A stretch of 64,000 nucleotides of DNA, taken from contig KN805396.1 in assembly GCA_000818945.1 (NCBI GenBank), positions 124,001-188,000 on the forward strand, given 5' to 3'. The notes beneath the pieces were generated by a model that ran no database searches, was not told the origin of the DNA, and worked only from the letters and a program-made list of their open reading frames with translations. Below are positions 12,171 through 20,510 of the stretch, piece by piece. Position numbers and translations under genes: made by a program. The DNA comes from Schizochytrium sp. CCTCC M209059 (Eukaryota > Sar > Bigyra > Thraustochytrida > Thraustochytriidae). Every line of letters starts with the position of its first letter. Position 1 is the first letter of the stretch.

Positions 12171-12245
12171 TAGTCCCAGGGGGGGTCGAACCCCCGACCT
12201 TGGAGTTATTAGCTCCACGCTCTAGCCAAGCTGAGCTATAGGACC
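12171..12245 (-). tRNA. tRNA-Ile (AAT), copy 1
   Basis: A 75-nt cloverleaf on the minus strand. The acceptor arm pairs GGTCCTA with TGGGACT, the D stem is GCTC/GAGC, the anticodon stem is TGGAG/CTCCA and the T stem is GGGGG/CCCCC with a TTCGACC loop. The loop CTAATAA gives anticodon AAT, expected to be modified to IAT and to read isoleucine codons. There is no intron and no encoded CCA. It is followed by a T8 Pol III terminator and preceded by a TATAAGG box about 30 bp upstream. It differs from copies 2-4 by one D-loop base. Confidence 0.96.
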
Positions 12246-12271
12246 TTGTTGGAGCGACCATTGCACGTGGA

Positions 12272-12278
12272 CCTTATA
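12272..12278 (-). promoter_or_regulatory. TATA-like box of tRNA-Ile copy 1
   Basis: TATAAGG on the minus strand, 27-33 bp upstream of the tRNA 5' end. A TATATA box sits at a matching distance upstream of copy 2, so upstream TATA elements may help Pol III placement here in addition to the internal A and B boxes. Confidence 0.4.
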
Positions 12279-12340
12279 GGCGCTCTACGCACGACGCTTG
12301 AAAAAAATTAAAAAAATGGAGAGGAAAAAAAAAAGAACAG

Positions 12341-12415
12341 TAGTCCCAGGGGGGGTCGAACCCCCGACCTTGGAGTTATTAGCTCCACGCTCTAACCAAG
12401 CTGAGCTATAGGACC
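12341..12415 (-). tRNA. tRNA-Ile (AAT), copy 2
   Basis: A 75-nt cloverleaf with anticodon AAT, identical to copies 3 and 4. It is followed on its own strand by T-rich terminator sequence, and TATATA lies about 30 bp upstream of its 5' end (near 12445). Confidence 0.96.
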
Positions 12416-12444
12416 AACTTGACGACTGGTAACCTAGCGCGCAT

Positions 12445-12450
12445 TATATA
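12445..12450 (-). promoter_or_regulatory. TATA-like box of tRNA-Ile copy 2
   Basis: TATATA about 30 bp upstream of copy 2 on the minus strand, within TACTATATAA. The same ten bases occur upstream of the tandem repeat array at 14244-14249. Confidence 0.4.
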
Positions 12451-12508
12451 GTACATTTACGATTCTAAACACAAAAAAAAATATAGTCAAAGGGAAAAAA
12501 AGAAATCA

Positions 12509-12583
12509 TAGTCCCAGGGGGGGTCGAACCCCCGACCTTGGAGTTATTAGCTCCACGCTCTAACCAAGCTGAGCTATAGGACC
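12509..12583 (-). tRNA. tRNA-Ile (AAT), copy 3
   Basis: A 75-nt cloverleaf with anticodon AAT, identical to copies 2 and 4. It is followed by a T-rich terminator. No clear upstream TATA box is visible. The spacers between copies differ much more than the genes do. Confidence 0.96.
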
Positions 12584-12680
12584 AGGTTGAACGCAAGGCG
12601 CGCAAGGGCGTCAATCGAGGCCAAGCGCTCGGTACCAATGCAAAAAAAAACCAAAAAAAAGAAAAAGAAAAAAAGAACTG

Positions 12681-12755
12681 TAGTCCCAGGGGGGGTCGAA
12701 CCCCCGACCTTGGAGTTATTAGCTCCACGCTCTAACCAAGCTGAGCTATAGGACC
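12681..12755 (-). tRNA. tRNA-Ile (AAT), copy 4
   Basis: A 75-nt cloverleaf with anticodon AAT, the first of the array in the direction of transcription. T-runs follow its 3' end. The spacing between the four genes is fairly even (about 168-172 bp from start to start). Confidence 0.96.
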
Positions 12756-13870
12756 AAGTTGACGTGCGAGCTGTGCCGGACGACTATGACGCTGCGATAC
12801 GGCTTGATTCTGCTCGAACGCGAAGCTTCAACACACGAAAGTTTTCCTCACATGTCCGAAACTGGATCAGGATGCGTACCATTCACTCTGCAAAAAGTTC
12901 ATTTCTGTTTTTGAAATGGCCAGAAAGGGCCGTCTGCAAAGTTTGTTGTAGGCGGAGGGTGTTTTCGATTACTTCAACCTATTCATCACTTCGTCATCAT
13001 AAGGTTTCAGATGCGCTATAGGTGTGCTACTACAAACGAGGATACTGTATCAGTCTTAAGTAGCTGTGTCCAATGCTTCAAAAAGACTGTTATTCGTCGA
13101 TGGAGCTGAAGCAAAATACAAAGTCCAACACACGGACCACTTTCGCTTTATTGATGACTCGAGACACGAAGTTATTGGGTTTACATAAACGCGGAAGTCT
13201 CCTGCAATTAATCTGTAGCAATCGCGAACTTCATGGCGGTGATGACACTTTCAAGACACGATCCCACATCGATACACTTGGCCAAAGTGGTGCTGCACAT
13301 GCACTTCTTGATGCGTAATTAGACTGCTGGCGAGTGTCTATATATACGCGTTAGACCTGTGACACATCTGTCAGTCTATAGCACCATCCTGCCTCATACG
13401 GCTCTTTTCGCGTCGATCCGTCTTGCGATTACATTTGTATTTATCAAAGAGGTTGGAGAACATGTCCGAACGTTTTCCCAAAAATGCACAATTCTCTGGA
13501 ATCTTTCTGGAAACACCGGCCAAGTAATTGAAGCAATACATGTCAGTCAATCAATGAAAACGATGTGGGCTTTGCGACACCACATTCCAAAGCTGATGAC
13601 GAGAGGCGTCATGACGCACGTGCCGCCCATGTTTTTGCCAGCATTAGTTTTATGACAAGGAAACGGTCCATTCTCTTTTGCCAAGGCTGGACTAGTTCTC
13701 GAATTCTTCTGTCCCTGTAATTTGGCTCTTTTCCATTTAGGCCAAGTTTGGTCGCAACTGATTTGAATTTACGGACAGTAATCAGCTTACTAAAAAACGG
13801 GAGTGGTTTCACCTCATACATCGGGGAGGAAGAGGGAATTTAGGTCCATCCACCAACAGTGATACGCAGA
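12756..13870. other. Intergenic, AT-richer, nothing recognised
   Basis: No gene is recognised. The base composition is more AT-rich than most of the window. A strong TATATATA lies at about 13340 but no identifiable RNA follows it on either strand. Confidence 0.45.
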
Positions 13871-14219
13871 GTCAAGAGCTTGCGTCGAAGATATTGTTTT
13901 GACTAATTTTGGCCGACAAGATGCCATGCCATTCTACCCTTGTCGAAAAAAAAATGAAAAGGGAAAAGCGAAAAAAAAAAAGGATAGTCCCGTGGGGGGA
14001 GTCAAGAGCTTGCGTCGAAGATATTGTTTTGACTAATTTTGGCCAACAAGATGCCATGCCATTCTACCCTTGTCGAAAAAAAAAAGGGGGAAAAACGCGC
14101 AAAAAAGTAAAAAAAAAAAAAAAAGGATAGTCCCAGGGGGGAGTCAAGAGCTTGCGTCGAAGATATTGTTTTGACTAATTTTGGCCGACAAGATGCCATG
14201 CCATTCTACCCTTGTCGAA
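13871..14219 (-). repeat. Three tandem copies of a 77-bp structured unit with tRNA-Ile-like tail
   Basis: A 77-bp core occurs at 13871-13947, 14001-14077 and 14143-14219 with a single base difference among copies. On the minus strand each core folds into two hairpins: CGACAAG with CTTGTCG, and AGTCAA with TTGACT. The single variant (copy 2) turns a G-C pair of the first stem into a G-U pair in minus-strand RNA. Copies 2 and 3 continue on the minus strand into a CCCCCTGGGACTA-like sequence (CCCCCACGGGACTA in copy 2) resembling the last bases of the neighbouring tRNA-Ile genes, then into long T runs suitable as Pol III terminators. Copy 1 lacks that tail. This could be a small Pol III RNA family or a tRNA-derived SINE-like element; I know no matching family. 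Confidence 0.75.
14126..14219 (-). ncRNA. Candidate Pol III small RNA (repeat copy 3)
   Basis: This is the only repeat copy with a TATA box (TACTATATAA, 14244-14249) at a suitable distance upstream of a likely 5' end. It runs through both predicted hairpins and the tRNA-like 3' tail to a T run of about 17 residues. Partial A-box-like (TGGCATGG) and B-box-like (TTCGACGC) matches are visible but weak. The RNA is inferred from structure and signals only. Confidence 0.35.
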
Positions 14220-14243
14220 GTGGGGCGACGACAACTTGTTGTT

Positions 14244-14249
14244 TATATA
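14244..14249 (-). promoter_or_regulatory. TATA-like box upstream of the repeat array
   Basis: TATATA on the minus strand, 25-30 bp upstream of repeat copy 3 and just beyond the stop codon of the PDE6D-like gene. The surrounding TACTATATAA matches the upstream box of tRNA-Ile copy 2. Confidence 0.4.
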
Positions 14250-14265
14250 GTATATTTAGAGAATT

Positions 14266-14940
14266 TTAGTTGACGATGGTGGGTTCCGGCTGGTCATAGA
14301 AGATGCGCACAAGCGACTTGGAGACAAAGAGGTTGTCGTCGTAAAAGCTGGTCTCGATGGTGATCTGGCCAGAGATGAGATGTGCAGGAAGCATGGCTGA
14401 CTTTTCGGCCGCATAAATGGTCTGCTCCCAGGTGTTCGTGGACCCAGGGATGACAAATCCAAAATTGAAGAACCACTCCTCCATGCAGACGCCTTGAAAG
14501 TAGACTCGCTGTTCGAGTCGAAATTTGTTCATTGCCTCCTCGCTCGTGAAGTTAATCTCGCGAGCAACTGCTCGGCAGTCGAGAATACTGGCTGGCACGT
14601 GAGCTTCCATTTCTCGTTCGAACATGTCGTCGCCCCACTCTTCGGAGCGCCACATGAGCCTGCCGGACTCTGCGTCGCGCATTCGCATGTGATTGATGCG
14701 GAAACCGCGCAAGATGCGCTGCGCCGCCGGATTCGAGGACACACGAATTTCGCCTTGCCTCTTTTTCCGCTTCAAGAGCTCCCACTCCGCGTCGGCTTCA
14801 AGGTCCTCTTCGTCAAAGTCATCGTTAACAATTGCCCGGGAGTTGCTCTTGGCGCTGCTTTTTGCACCAAGGCCGTCGCCGTTGGTCTTGGACTCCTTGG
14901 CCTCTGCAGCCCAGGTCTCCGAGCTGTACTTGGACTCCAT
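14266..14940 (-). CDS. PDE6D-like prenyl-binding protein (PrBP/delta)
   Basis: A 224-residue protein whose last 150 residues match the retinal-rod phosphodiesterase delta subunit family along its full length. Conserved blocks include INHMRMRDAESGRLMW, REINFTSEEAMNKFRLEQ, VYFQGVCMEEWFFNFGFVIP, STNTWEQ and the C-terminal VSKSLVRIFYDQPEP. These proteins have an immunoglobulin-like fold with a hydrophobic pocket that extracts prenylated GTPases from membranes and delivers them, notably to cilia. The extra 70 N-terminal residues are charged and low complexity. The start is taken at the ATG at 14940; the open frame extends upstream through an Arg/Ala-rich pentamer-repeat stretch that looks like 5' untranslated DNA. 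It lies head to head with a RAB23-like gene. Confidence 0.93.
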   Translation of the reverse strand: MESKYSSETWAAEAKESKTNGDGLGAKSSAKSNSRAIVNDDFDEEDLEADAEWELLKRKKRQGEIRVSSNPAAQRILRGFRINHMRMRDAESGRLMWRSEEWGDDMFEREMEAHVPASILDCRAVAREINFTSEEAMNKFRLEQRVYFQGVCMEEWFFNFGFVIPGSTNTWEQTIYAAEKSAMLPAHLISGQITIETSFYDDNLFVSKSLVRIFYDQPEPTIVN

Positions 14941-15904
14941 GCTACTCCTCCAAGGAGCTAGAACTGCAAGATGGTCCTCGACGGTGCCGTCCGCCCTGCT
15001 GTTGTCGCTCTCTGCCCGACGCGACACTCCTCCGATGCTGCTCGATGCTGTTCTGCTCTGCTCCGCTCCGGTACGGTCCGCCCGAGGCTCCGCCCTGCGC
15101 TGCGCTGCGTTGCGCTTCGCTACGCTGTGCTGCGCCACCCACGCCGCCGTTCAGGTGCCCTGCGCAGCGAACAGGTCGTGCAAACCTGCCCCAAGAGACC
15201 TGCCGGCTCGAGACGTGCGCAGTCGTATAGTAGTAGTAGTAGTAGTAAGCAATCCACCCAGTTCCTCTCTTTCGGGAATGACCGCTCTCGATATGACCGT
15301 TGAAATGAAAGAAAGCCTGACTCCTGAGCTTTGTGAAACTTCAAGTTGAACTTGCAGAAGTAGGCCTATTTGGACACGAATACTGACCTCGGACTTGGGC
15401 CTTGTCACGGTGTTGTTAGAGAATTGAACGTTTCCTGGTACGGACAAGACTAGGACTCGCTACACAGCCAGCTAATCTGCCTGCTAGCCCGTCTTGAACT
15501 TCGTTCGGCCAAGAGGAAAAGAGTGCCAGCGCGGTCTGCTGCTGCGGCGCCGCTGTGGCACACTCGCAGTCAATCAATTGATCAGGGGCTCTCACACCAT
15601 AAGAGTGTTTGTTTGTCGGTCTCTCCTTATCTATTGATCTGAAGGGTGGGGGGGGCTGGCCGGCCAGCCGGCTGAAACGACCGAGCGACAGAACCTCAAG
15701 TGAGCGTCGTACACGAGCAGACAATTCGTGTGCATCCTCGTGCCGAGCAGGCAGCGAGTAAAAGTACTGATAGCCAGGCAAACGGCGAGTAAAAGTACAG
15801 ACAGCCAAGCAAAACGCAAATAGCGCAATTGTCTGAGGCGTAAGCAAACGCGGAAGGCGCTCGTTCTTTCGCTACGGCGCGGCGGAGTTGCTGTCGAGGA
15901 AGTA
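14941..15904. promoter_or_regulatory. Divergent intergenic region, PDE6D-like / RAB23-like
   Basis: About 965 bp shared by two genes transcribed away from each other. It holds a degenerate (TGCGC)n pentamer tract at about 15090-15135, a (TAG)n tract near 15228-15246 and repeated AGGCAAACGGCGAGTAAAAGTAC-like units near 15750-15810. No core promoter element can be named with confidence. Confidence 0.5.
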
Positions 15905-16771
15905 ATGGATCTCGGCGACCTTGAGTCATCGCTGCGTGTGCTGGTGCTTGGTGGCAGTAATGTAGGCAAAACGAGTCTAACCTCGGTCTATGTCCGAGGA
16001 GAGATGCCTTCGCAGCACAAAAAGACAGTTGGGGTCGACTTTAAGGAGAAGAACATTTTCCTTGAGGAAGCTTGCGAAGACATCAATCTCATGATTTGGG
16101 AGGTGGGTGGCGATCATATCGAAGGTCAAATGGCTCAGCGGTACTTTAAAGATGCCAATGCTGCGATTCTCGTTTTTGCTACCGACGACCGCGCGTCCTT
16201 TGAGAGGGTGACTGCGCTGGCCAACAAGGTGCGGCGTGACTGCGGTCCTCACACGCGTCTGGTTCTGGTACAAAGCAAGATTGACCTTGAAAAGCAGGCT
16301 ACGCACATCTCCGCCGCAGAAGCGCGAGAGCTTGCTCGCGATGTCCAGGCACGATTGTATCGCGTATCTTGCAAAAGCCCGGATCTTGTTGAGGAGGTTT
16401 TCATGTATGTTGCTACCAAGTGCGTCGGTGCCGAGGCTGCAGCCCTTACTGATATTTGCGATGTCTACCCCGAGGTTGATGACATGCGACCAGAGGATTC
16501 TCTCGCTTCCGATGATGAATCCCATTGCCGAGATGAAGACGCCGAGGCCAATGCAGAGCCCTCGCACGATCCAATCGATCCCTCTCAAGCGAGTTCGCCG
16601 CCCAAGGCTAAGCATCGCCACTTGCAAGGCTCAGCTCAGAATGAGCAAACGAGCGCGACCCAGGATGCGACAAGTAGCACGCAGACCACGCAACGTGCGC
16701 CTCTCCTGCCGTCAAAGCAGCGTACGCTCGGGAAGAGGAGGAAACACCGAGGTTCTTGCATTATTGCATAG
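15905..16771 (+). CDS. RAB23-like small GTPase with CAAX box
   Basis: A 288-residue Ras-superfamily protein. The P-loop GGSNVGKT is at residues 16-23 and the switch-I KKTVGVDF near 39-46. Several blocks fit RAB23: the GVDFKEK element, LVLVQSKIDL and LYRVSCKSPDLVEEVF. A hydrophilic Ser/Asp-rich tail of about 110 residues follows and ends in CIIA, a CAAX box expected to be prenylated, as in RAB23. The G3 motif is WEVGGD (65-70) instead of WDTAGQ, so the usual catalytic glutamine is replaced by aspartate and the magnesium-coordinating aspartate by glutamate. The G4 motif is SKID rather than NKxD. RAB23 acts at cilia and in Hedgehog-type trafficking in animals. Confidence 0.85.
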   Translation: MDLGDLESSLRVLVLGGSNVGKTSLTSVYVRGEMPSQHKKTVGVDFKEKNIFLEEACEDINLMIWEVGGDHIEGQMAQRYFKDANAAILVFATDDRASFERVTALANKVRRDCGPHTRLVLVQSKIDLEKQATHISAAEARELARDVQARLYRVSCKSPDLVEEVFMYVATKCVGAEAAALTDICDVYPEVDDMRPEDSLASDDESHCRDEDAEANAEPSHDPIDPSQASSPPKAKHRHLQGSAQNEQTSATQDATSSTQTTQRAPLLPSKQRTLGKRRKHRGSCIIA

Positions 16772-17220
16772 GACAATAGCTGGAACGTTTTTAATCCTAC
16801 TTTCACGACAAAGCATGACCATCATTTTTTTTGTGTGCAATTTCAATGAAAAAAAAGCAAAAGTAAGAGTGTCAGACTTTGATGTCTTTTTGTTGCAGTC
16901 TACAGGAATTAAAAAAAGGGCAAACTTGACTGACCGTCCTCTTTCTTGTGCAGTTCCACTGACAAAAGCTAAGAAACGAATGTTATAATTTGATCTCATT
17001 TCGCTGCAGGCTACAAAGATGAAGAATGGCAAATTTGATTGAACATTTGACGTCAGTCCTTGGGATGTACAAGAACAGTCTCGGCACCCGACTGCACCGA
17101 GCGTCAGCATCCTTCGTCATTCAAAGGCAATTCTGAAGTCTGTGTTGCCAGTATGACGATTGTTGACTGCTTGTGCCATCAACTTTCTCAGCTCTTGCTC
17201 CTTTACTTCGTAATCTTGGC
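16772..17220. other. Convergent 3' intergenic region with imperfect duplication
   Basis: The 3' flanks of the RAB23-like and Cdh1 genes. Two imperfect copies of about 55 bp (16878-16932 and 16989-17042) share a TTGATxTC..TTGCAG..CTACA..GGCAAAxTTGAxTGA pattern. Nothing else is recognised. Confidence 0.5.
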
Positions 17221-18867
17221 TCATCGAATATCGGCTCCCGAAGGAAAGAGCAAACTCGTCCCAAGCCGCGAGCCGTCCTTATTCTTTGGCGCGGGAAAAA
17301 CATTCCAGAATCGGAGCGTCTCGTCGCCGGCCCCGGTGACAATGGTCTGAGCATCCGGGCTACACGCAAGGTAAAGAACGCGCGTAAGATGGCCCGTGAG
17401 CGTGGCCACCTTTGTCATTTGGGGTACACGCCAGATGATAATCTGGTTAAGAGAGTAGCCATGCGTCGAGACAAGCTCGTTGACGTTTTTGGCAAACATC
17501 AGGTTGCACACCTGGCTGCCCGTGTCGATGCATTTGATGGGAGTTCCCGTCAAGGTGTTCCAGAATCGAATGCATCGATCCGCCGTGCCGCCTCCCGACG
17601 CAAGGAAGCCGTTCTGGTGCGGATTCCAAGCGATGGCCTTTACGGCGGCAGTGTGCTCCGCAAAACGGAGGACTGGGCTCGTGCTGTGATGGTTCCAGAT
17701 CATGAGCTTGTTGTCATTGCCCCCGGACGCCAGCTGCTGGTCGTCAAAGGACCATTTGAGCCCGCAGACCTCTTGCTTGTGACCCGTAAGCTTTTTCAAG
17801 TAGCTCGACGGTTGGCGCACATCGCGGAGCAAGATGGAGCGGTCACGGCTGCCCGAGGCGAGTTGGTTCGATGTCCAGCTCAGACAGCCAACTCTCGCGC
17901 CATGACCACTCATCACTCGGATCTTGCTGCATTTCGCGGCGTCCCAAAGCTCCACATAACCATGATTGGTCCCGATGGCAATGTGATGTCCGCGCTGCGT
18001 CCAGCAGACCGAAGTGACCCAGTCATGCTGCCCAAGATCACAGAGCTTGGTCACCTTGCTCGTGCACGCGCTCCACAGATATACACAAGAGCCAAGGCCC
18101 ACGGCGAGCACGTTTTGGGACGACCAGTCGACCAAATTTAGATAAAAATCATCCTGCAGCGCCGGAGCGTCGAGGACCTTAAAGGGCGTCTTGGGGATCT
18201 TTCGCTTGGCCTTGCGTGGTGATGACATGAGGTTAGGGGAGTTCGGACCGATGGGCGACATGTTGAAAGACTTTTTCAGGTCCAAAGCTGTCTGGCGCGG
18301 TGCCTTGAATCTAAAGAGGTTTCGTCCGGGCGACGCGTGCATGCCACGAACGCCCGAACCAGGAACTGACCGCTGCTCGGGGCTGTCCTTGCCCTCCGCG
18401 CCCCCGCCTGGCGACGAGCTTACTACACTTGCGCTTGGTGACCCAACCTTGCGCTGAGGAGACGCTTCCAGGCCCAGCAATTCGCTGCGCAAGAGCATTG
18501 AATATGTCGAAAAGCCTTCCTTGGTATCCGTGCCGACTGCGTTTGCGCCTGTGCCGCTGCCCGCGCCGCCTGCGCCGCCTCCGCTGGTCGTCGACTTGTT
18601 GCCAGACCCGGGGCCGCTGTCGTCGGCGCCGAGCAGGGAGAAACCCGTTTCTAGCTGCGTGCCCGACCTGCTTGGGATGAATCTGTCCGAGTACACGGAC
18701 CGGTCGCGCTTGGGCGTGGTCGATGCTCCGGGCGAGCTGCCCGGCGACGAAAGCAGGGACTTTCGTCGGCTCGGCGACGGCCTGAACTGTCGCCCGGGGC
18801 TCTTGAGCCGCGCCTCATAGTTCGAGTCCAGCCTGCGCGCAGGCGACGACGGCGGGCTGAACGCCAT
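17221..18867 (-). CDS. Cdh1/FZR1-type APC/C co-activator
   Basis: A 548-residue WD40 protein that brings substrates to the anaphase-promoting complex in late mitosis and G1. The C-box DRFIPSR lies at residues 61-67, the N-terminal 200 residues are rich in Ser-Pro sites (typical CDK targets that keep Cdh1 off the APC/C), and a seven-bladed propeller runs from about 235 to 540. The sequence IPKTPFKVLDAPALQDDFY entering the first blade matches Cdh1 rather than Cdc20. The protein ends in Ile-Arg, the conserved IR tail that docks on APC3. No intron is needed. The start is the ATG giving MAFSPPSSP. Confidence 0.95.
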   Translation of the reverse strand: MAFSPPSSPARRLDSNYEARLKSPGRQFRPSPSRRKSLLSSPGSSPGASTTPKRDRSVYSDRFIPSRSGTQLETGFSLLGADDSGPGSGNKSTTSGGGAGGAGSGTGANAVGTDTKEGFSTYSMLLRSELLGLEASPQRKVGSPSASVVSSSPGGGAEGKDSPEQRSVPGSGVRGMHASPGRNLFRFKAPRQTALDLKKSFNMSPIGPNSPNLMSSPRKAKRKIPKTPFKVLDAPALQDDFYLNLVDWSSQNVLAVGLGSCVYLWSACTSKVTKLCDLGQHDWVTSVCWTQRGHHIAIGTNHGYVELWDAAKCSKIRVMSGHGARVGCLSWTSNQLASGSRDRSILLRDVRQPSSYLKKLTGHKQEVCGLKWSFDDQQLASGGNDNKLMIWNHHSTSPVLRFAEHTAAVKAIAWNPHQNGFLASGGGTADRCIRFWNTLTGTPIKCIDTGSQVCNLMFAKNVNELVSTHGYSLNQIIIWRVPQMTKVATLTGHLTRVLYLACSPDAQTIVTGAGDETLRFWNVFPAPKNKDGSRLGTSLLFPSGADIR

Positions 18868-19826
18868 CGCTTCTCTGCGTCTCTCGGGCGGCGCCGGAGA
18901 CGACGCTGCTCGCCGCGGACTTGGTTGCCGCTGTCGCCCCGGCCTCGCGCCCTCGCTTTTGCGCTCGGCCCTTGCCTTTCGCTGGGGATCCGGCTCGACG
19001 GACCCTCGTCCTCGTCCTCGTCCTCGTCCTCGACTCTGGCCTCCTCCGCGGGGGCTGTCTCTCGAAGAACCCCGAACTCCCCCGCGCGCGTCTCCGCCCG
19101 CGTCCCCGCCCGCGTCTTCGCCGGACGCGCCGCCGATCGACAGTCGATCGCGAACTGGGAGCGGCGCTTCGTTCTGGTCGCTTTCCTTTCTTGCTTTTTG
19201 CTTTCTTTCTCCGCCTCCTTTTCCTCGTCCTTGTGCGAGTTGACAACTTGTTTCGTTTGTTTGTTTGTTTGTTTGTTTGTCGTTGTTCCCCTCTCTTCTT
19301 CTTTCTTCTTCTTCTTCTTCTTCTTCTTCTTCACAGCCTCGCTCGACCTAAACTAAACCCAGCCAGCCAGTCTGCTGCAGCCAGCAACGGGGACGAACCT
19401 GCGTGCAATCGTTTCGTTCGATTGCCCGCGGAGGAAGGCCCCGAGTTCTTCTTGCTTCTTTCGCGCTTGCGAGCGGGCGAGCCGGCGAGGTCGAGGTCGA
19501 GGGCGATGTCGGCACGGACCCCGCTCGGCGAGGGAGCGTTACTATCGCGAAACCGCGGGGCGCGGTACGTAATTCTGGGCATTCTCGGTACCTCTGGGCT
19601 TCAAACCTAACCGGGCCCTAGGGAGGCCCGGAACCCGAACAAGACCGCAAGATCCTCTTCCGAGCCGAGCAATTAGATAGATTGATAGATAGATATAGAT
19701 CCTGAGCGCGAGGACGAAAAGAGCTGGGCGGGCGAAGAGCTCTGGGCAACAAGATCAAACGTCTTGGGCAGGCCAACGAACGGGGAAAAGAAGGGAGGAA
19801 GAACGAACGAAAAGATCGCCTGCAAG
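18868..19826. promoter_or_regulatory. Divergent intergenic region, Cdh1 / DsbA-like
   Basis: A 960-bp bidirectional promoter candidate. It contains a (CGTCCT)n-like stretch near 19000-19035, (GTTT)n at 19253-19280 and (TTC)n at about 19303-19332, all pyrimidine-rich on the plus strand. Confidence 0.45.
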
Positions 19827-20510
19827 ATGCGCGCGGCGGCTTTGGCTACGGTGCTGATCCTGAGCTTGGCGCAATTGCTCGCCGTGGTGCACGGACAGGC
19901 CGTCCCTATTCCTGCCACGTACGATGGATACAGCCAAGGACCGCCGGACGCGCAGGTGCACGTGGAGTTCTTTTATGACCTCATGTGCCCAAACTGTCGA
20001 GACTCCTGGCCGGCAATCAATGAGACCATGGTCCATTACGGATCGTCAGGCCCACTCCGCATCACAATGCACACGTTTCCACTGCCATACCATCACAATG
20101 CCTTCTTGGTTGCAGAGGTAGCGCACGCGCTCGGGCCCGAGCATGTGTGGACCTGGATGGATGTCATTTATGCGCACCAGGAAGAATTTGGCAATGGCGC
20201 CACCGCCTCCACCACACCCAAACAGGTTCGTGCTGCACTCACCAAGCTAGCTGCAGACAATGGACTTCCCCGCGATGTTGTAGCAAAGGGTCTGCGCGAC
20301 GGCGACGTGGATATGGCTACCCGCATTTCCTGGAAATACGCTTGCTACCGTGGTGTATCCGGAACGCCCACCTATCTTGTCAATGGCGTGCCGGCGCCCG
20401 CTGAGGCTGGCGGCTGGTCTTCCGAGGAATGGATTACCTTCATCGAAAGCATCCGTAGTGGGGATCAGCGCACCTTCGTGTTTCCTAGCGGCATGGCTGT
20501 GCAATCGTAA
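19827..20510 (+). CDS. Secreted DsbA-like thioredoxin-fold protein
   Basis: A 227-residue protein. Residues 1-23 form a signal peptide (hydrophobic core, cleavage likely after VVHG). The thioredoxin-fold start VEFFYDLMCPNC places a CPNC redox motif at residues 54-57, followed by helical DsbA-type insertion sequence and the cis-proline loop SGTPTYLVNG near 174-183. This layout fits the DsbA/thioredoxin-4 group, so a thiol-disulfide exchange role in the secretory pathway or outside the cell is likely. There is no ER-retention signal at the C-terminus (MAVQS). The start ATG is chosen because it begins the signal peptide; an upstream open frame has no ATG. Confidence 0.82.
   Translation: MRAAALATVLILSLAQLLAVVHGQAVPIPATYDGYSQGPPDAQVHVEFFYDLMCPNCRDSWPAINETMVHYGSSGPLRITMHTFPLPYHHNAFLVAEVAHALGPEHVWTWMDVIYAHQEEFGNGATASTTPKQVRAALTKLAADNGLPRDVVAKGLRDGDVDMATRISWKYACYRGVSGTPTYLVNGVPAPAEAGGWSSEEWITFIESIRSGDQRTFVFPSGMAVQS

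Noticed and set aside
13330..13350. Strong TATATATA possibly driving an snRNA
   Set aside because: I looked for U1, U2, U4, U5 and U6 signature sequences on both strands nearby and recognised none.
13871..14219. CRISPR-like direct repeats
   Set aside because: Only three long units with poly-A spacers in a eukaryotic genome; no array geometry or cas genes.
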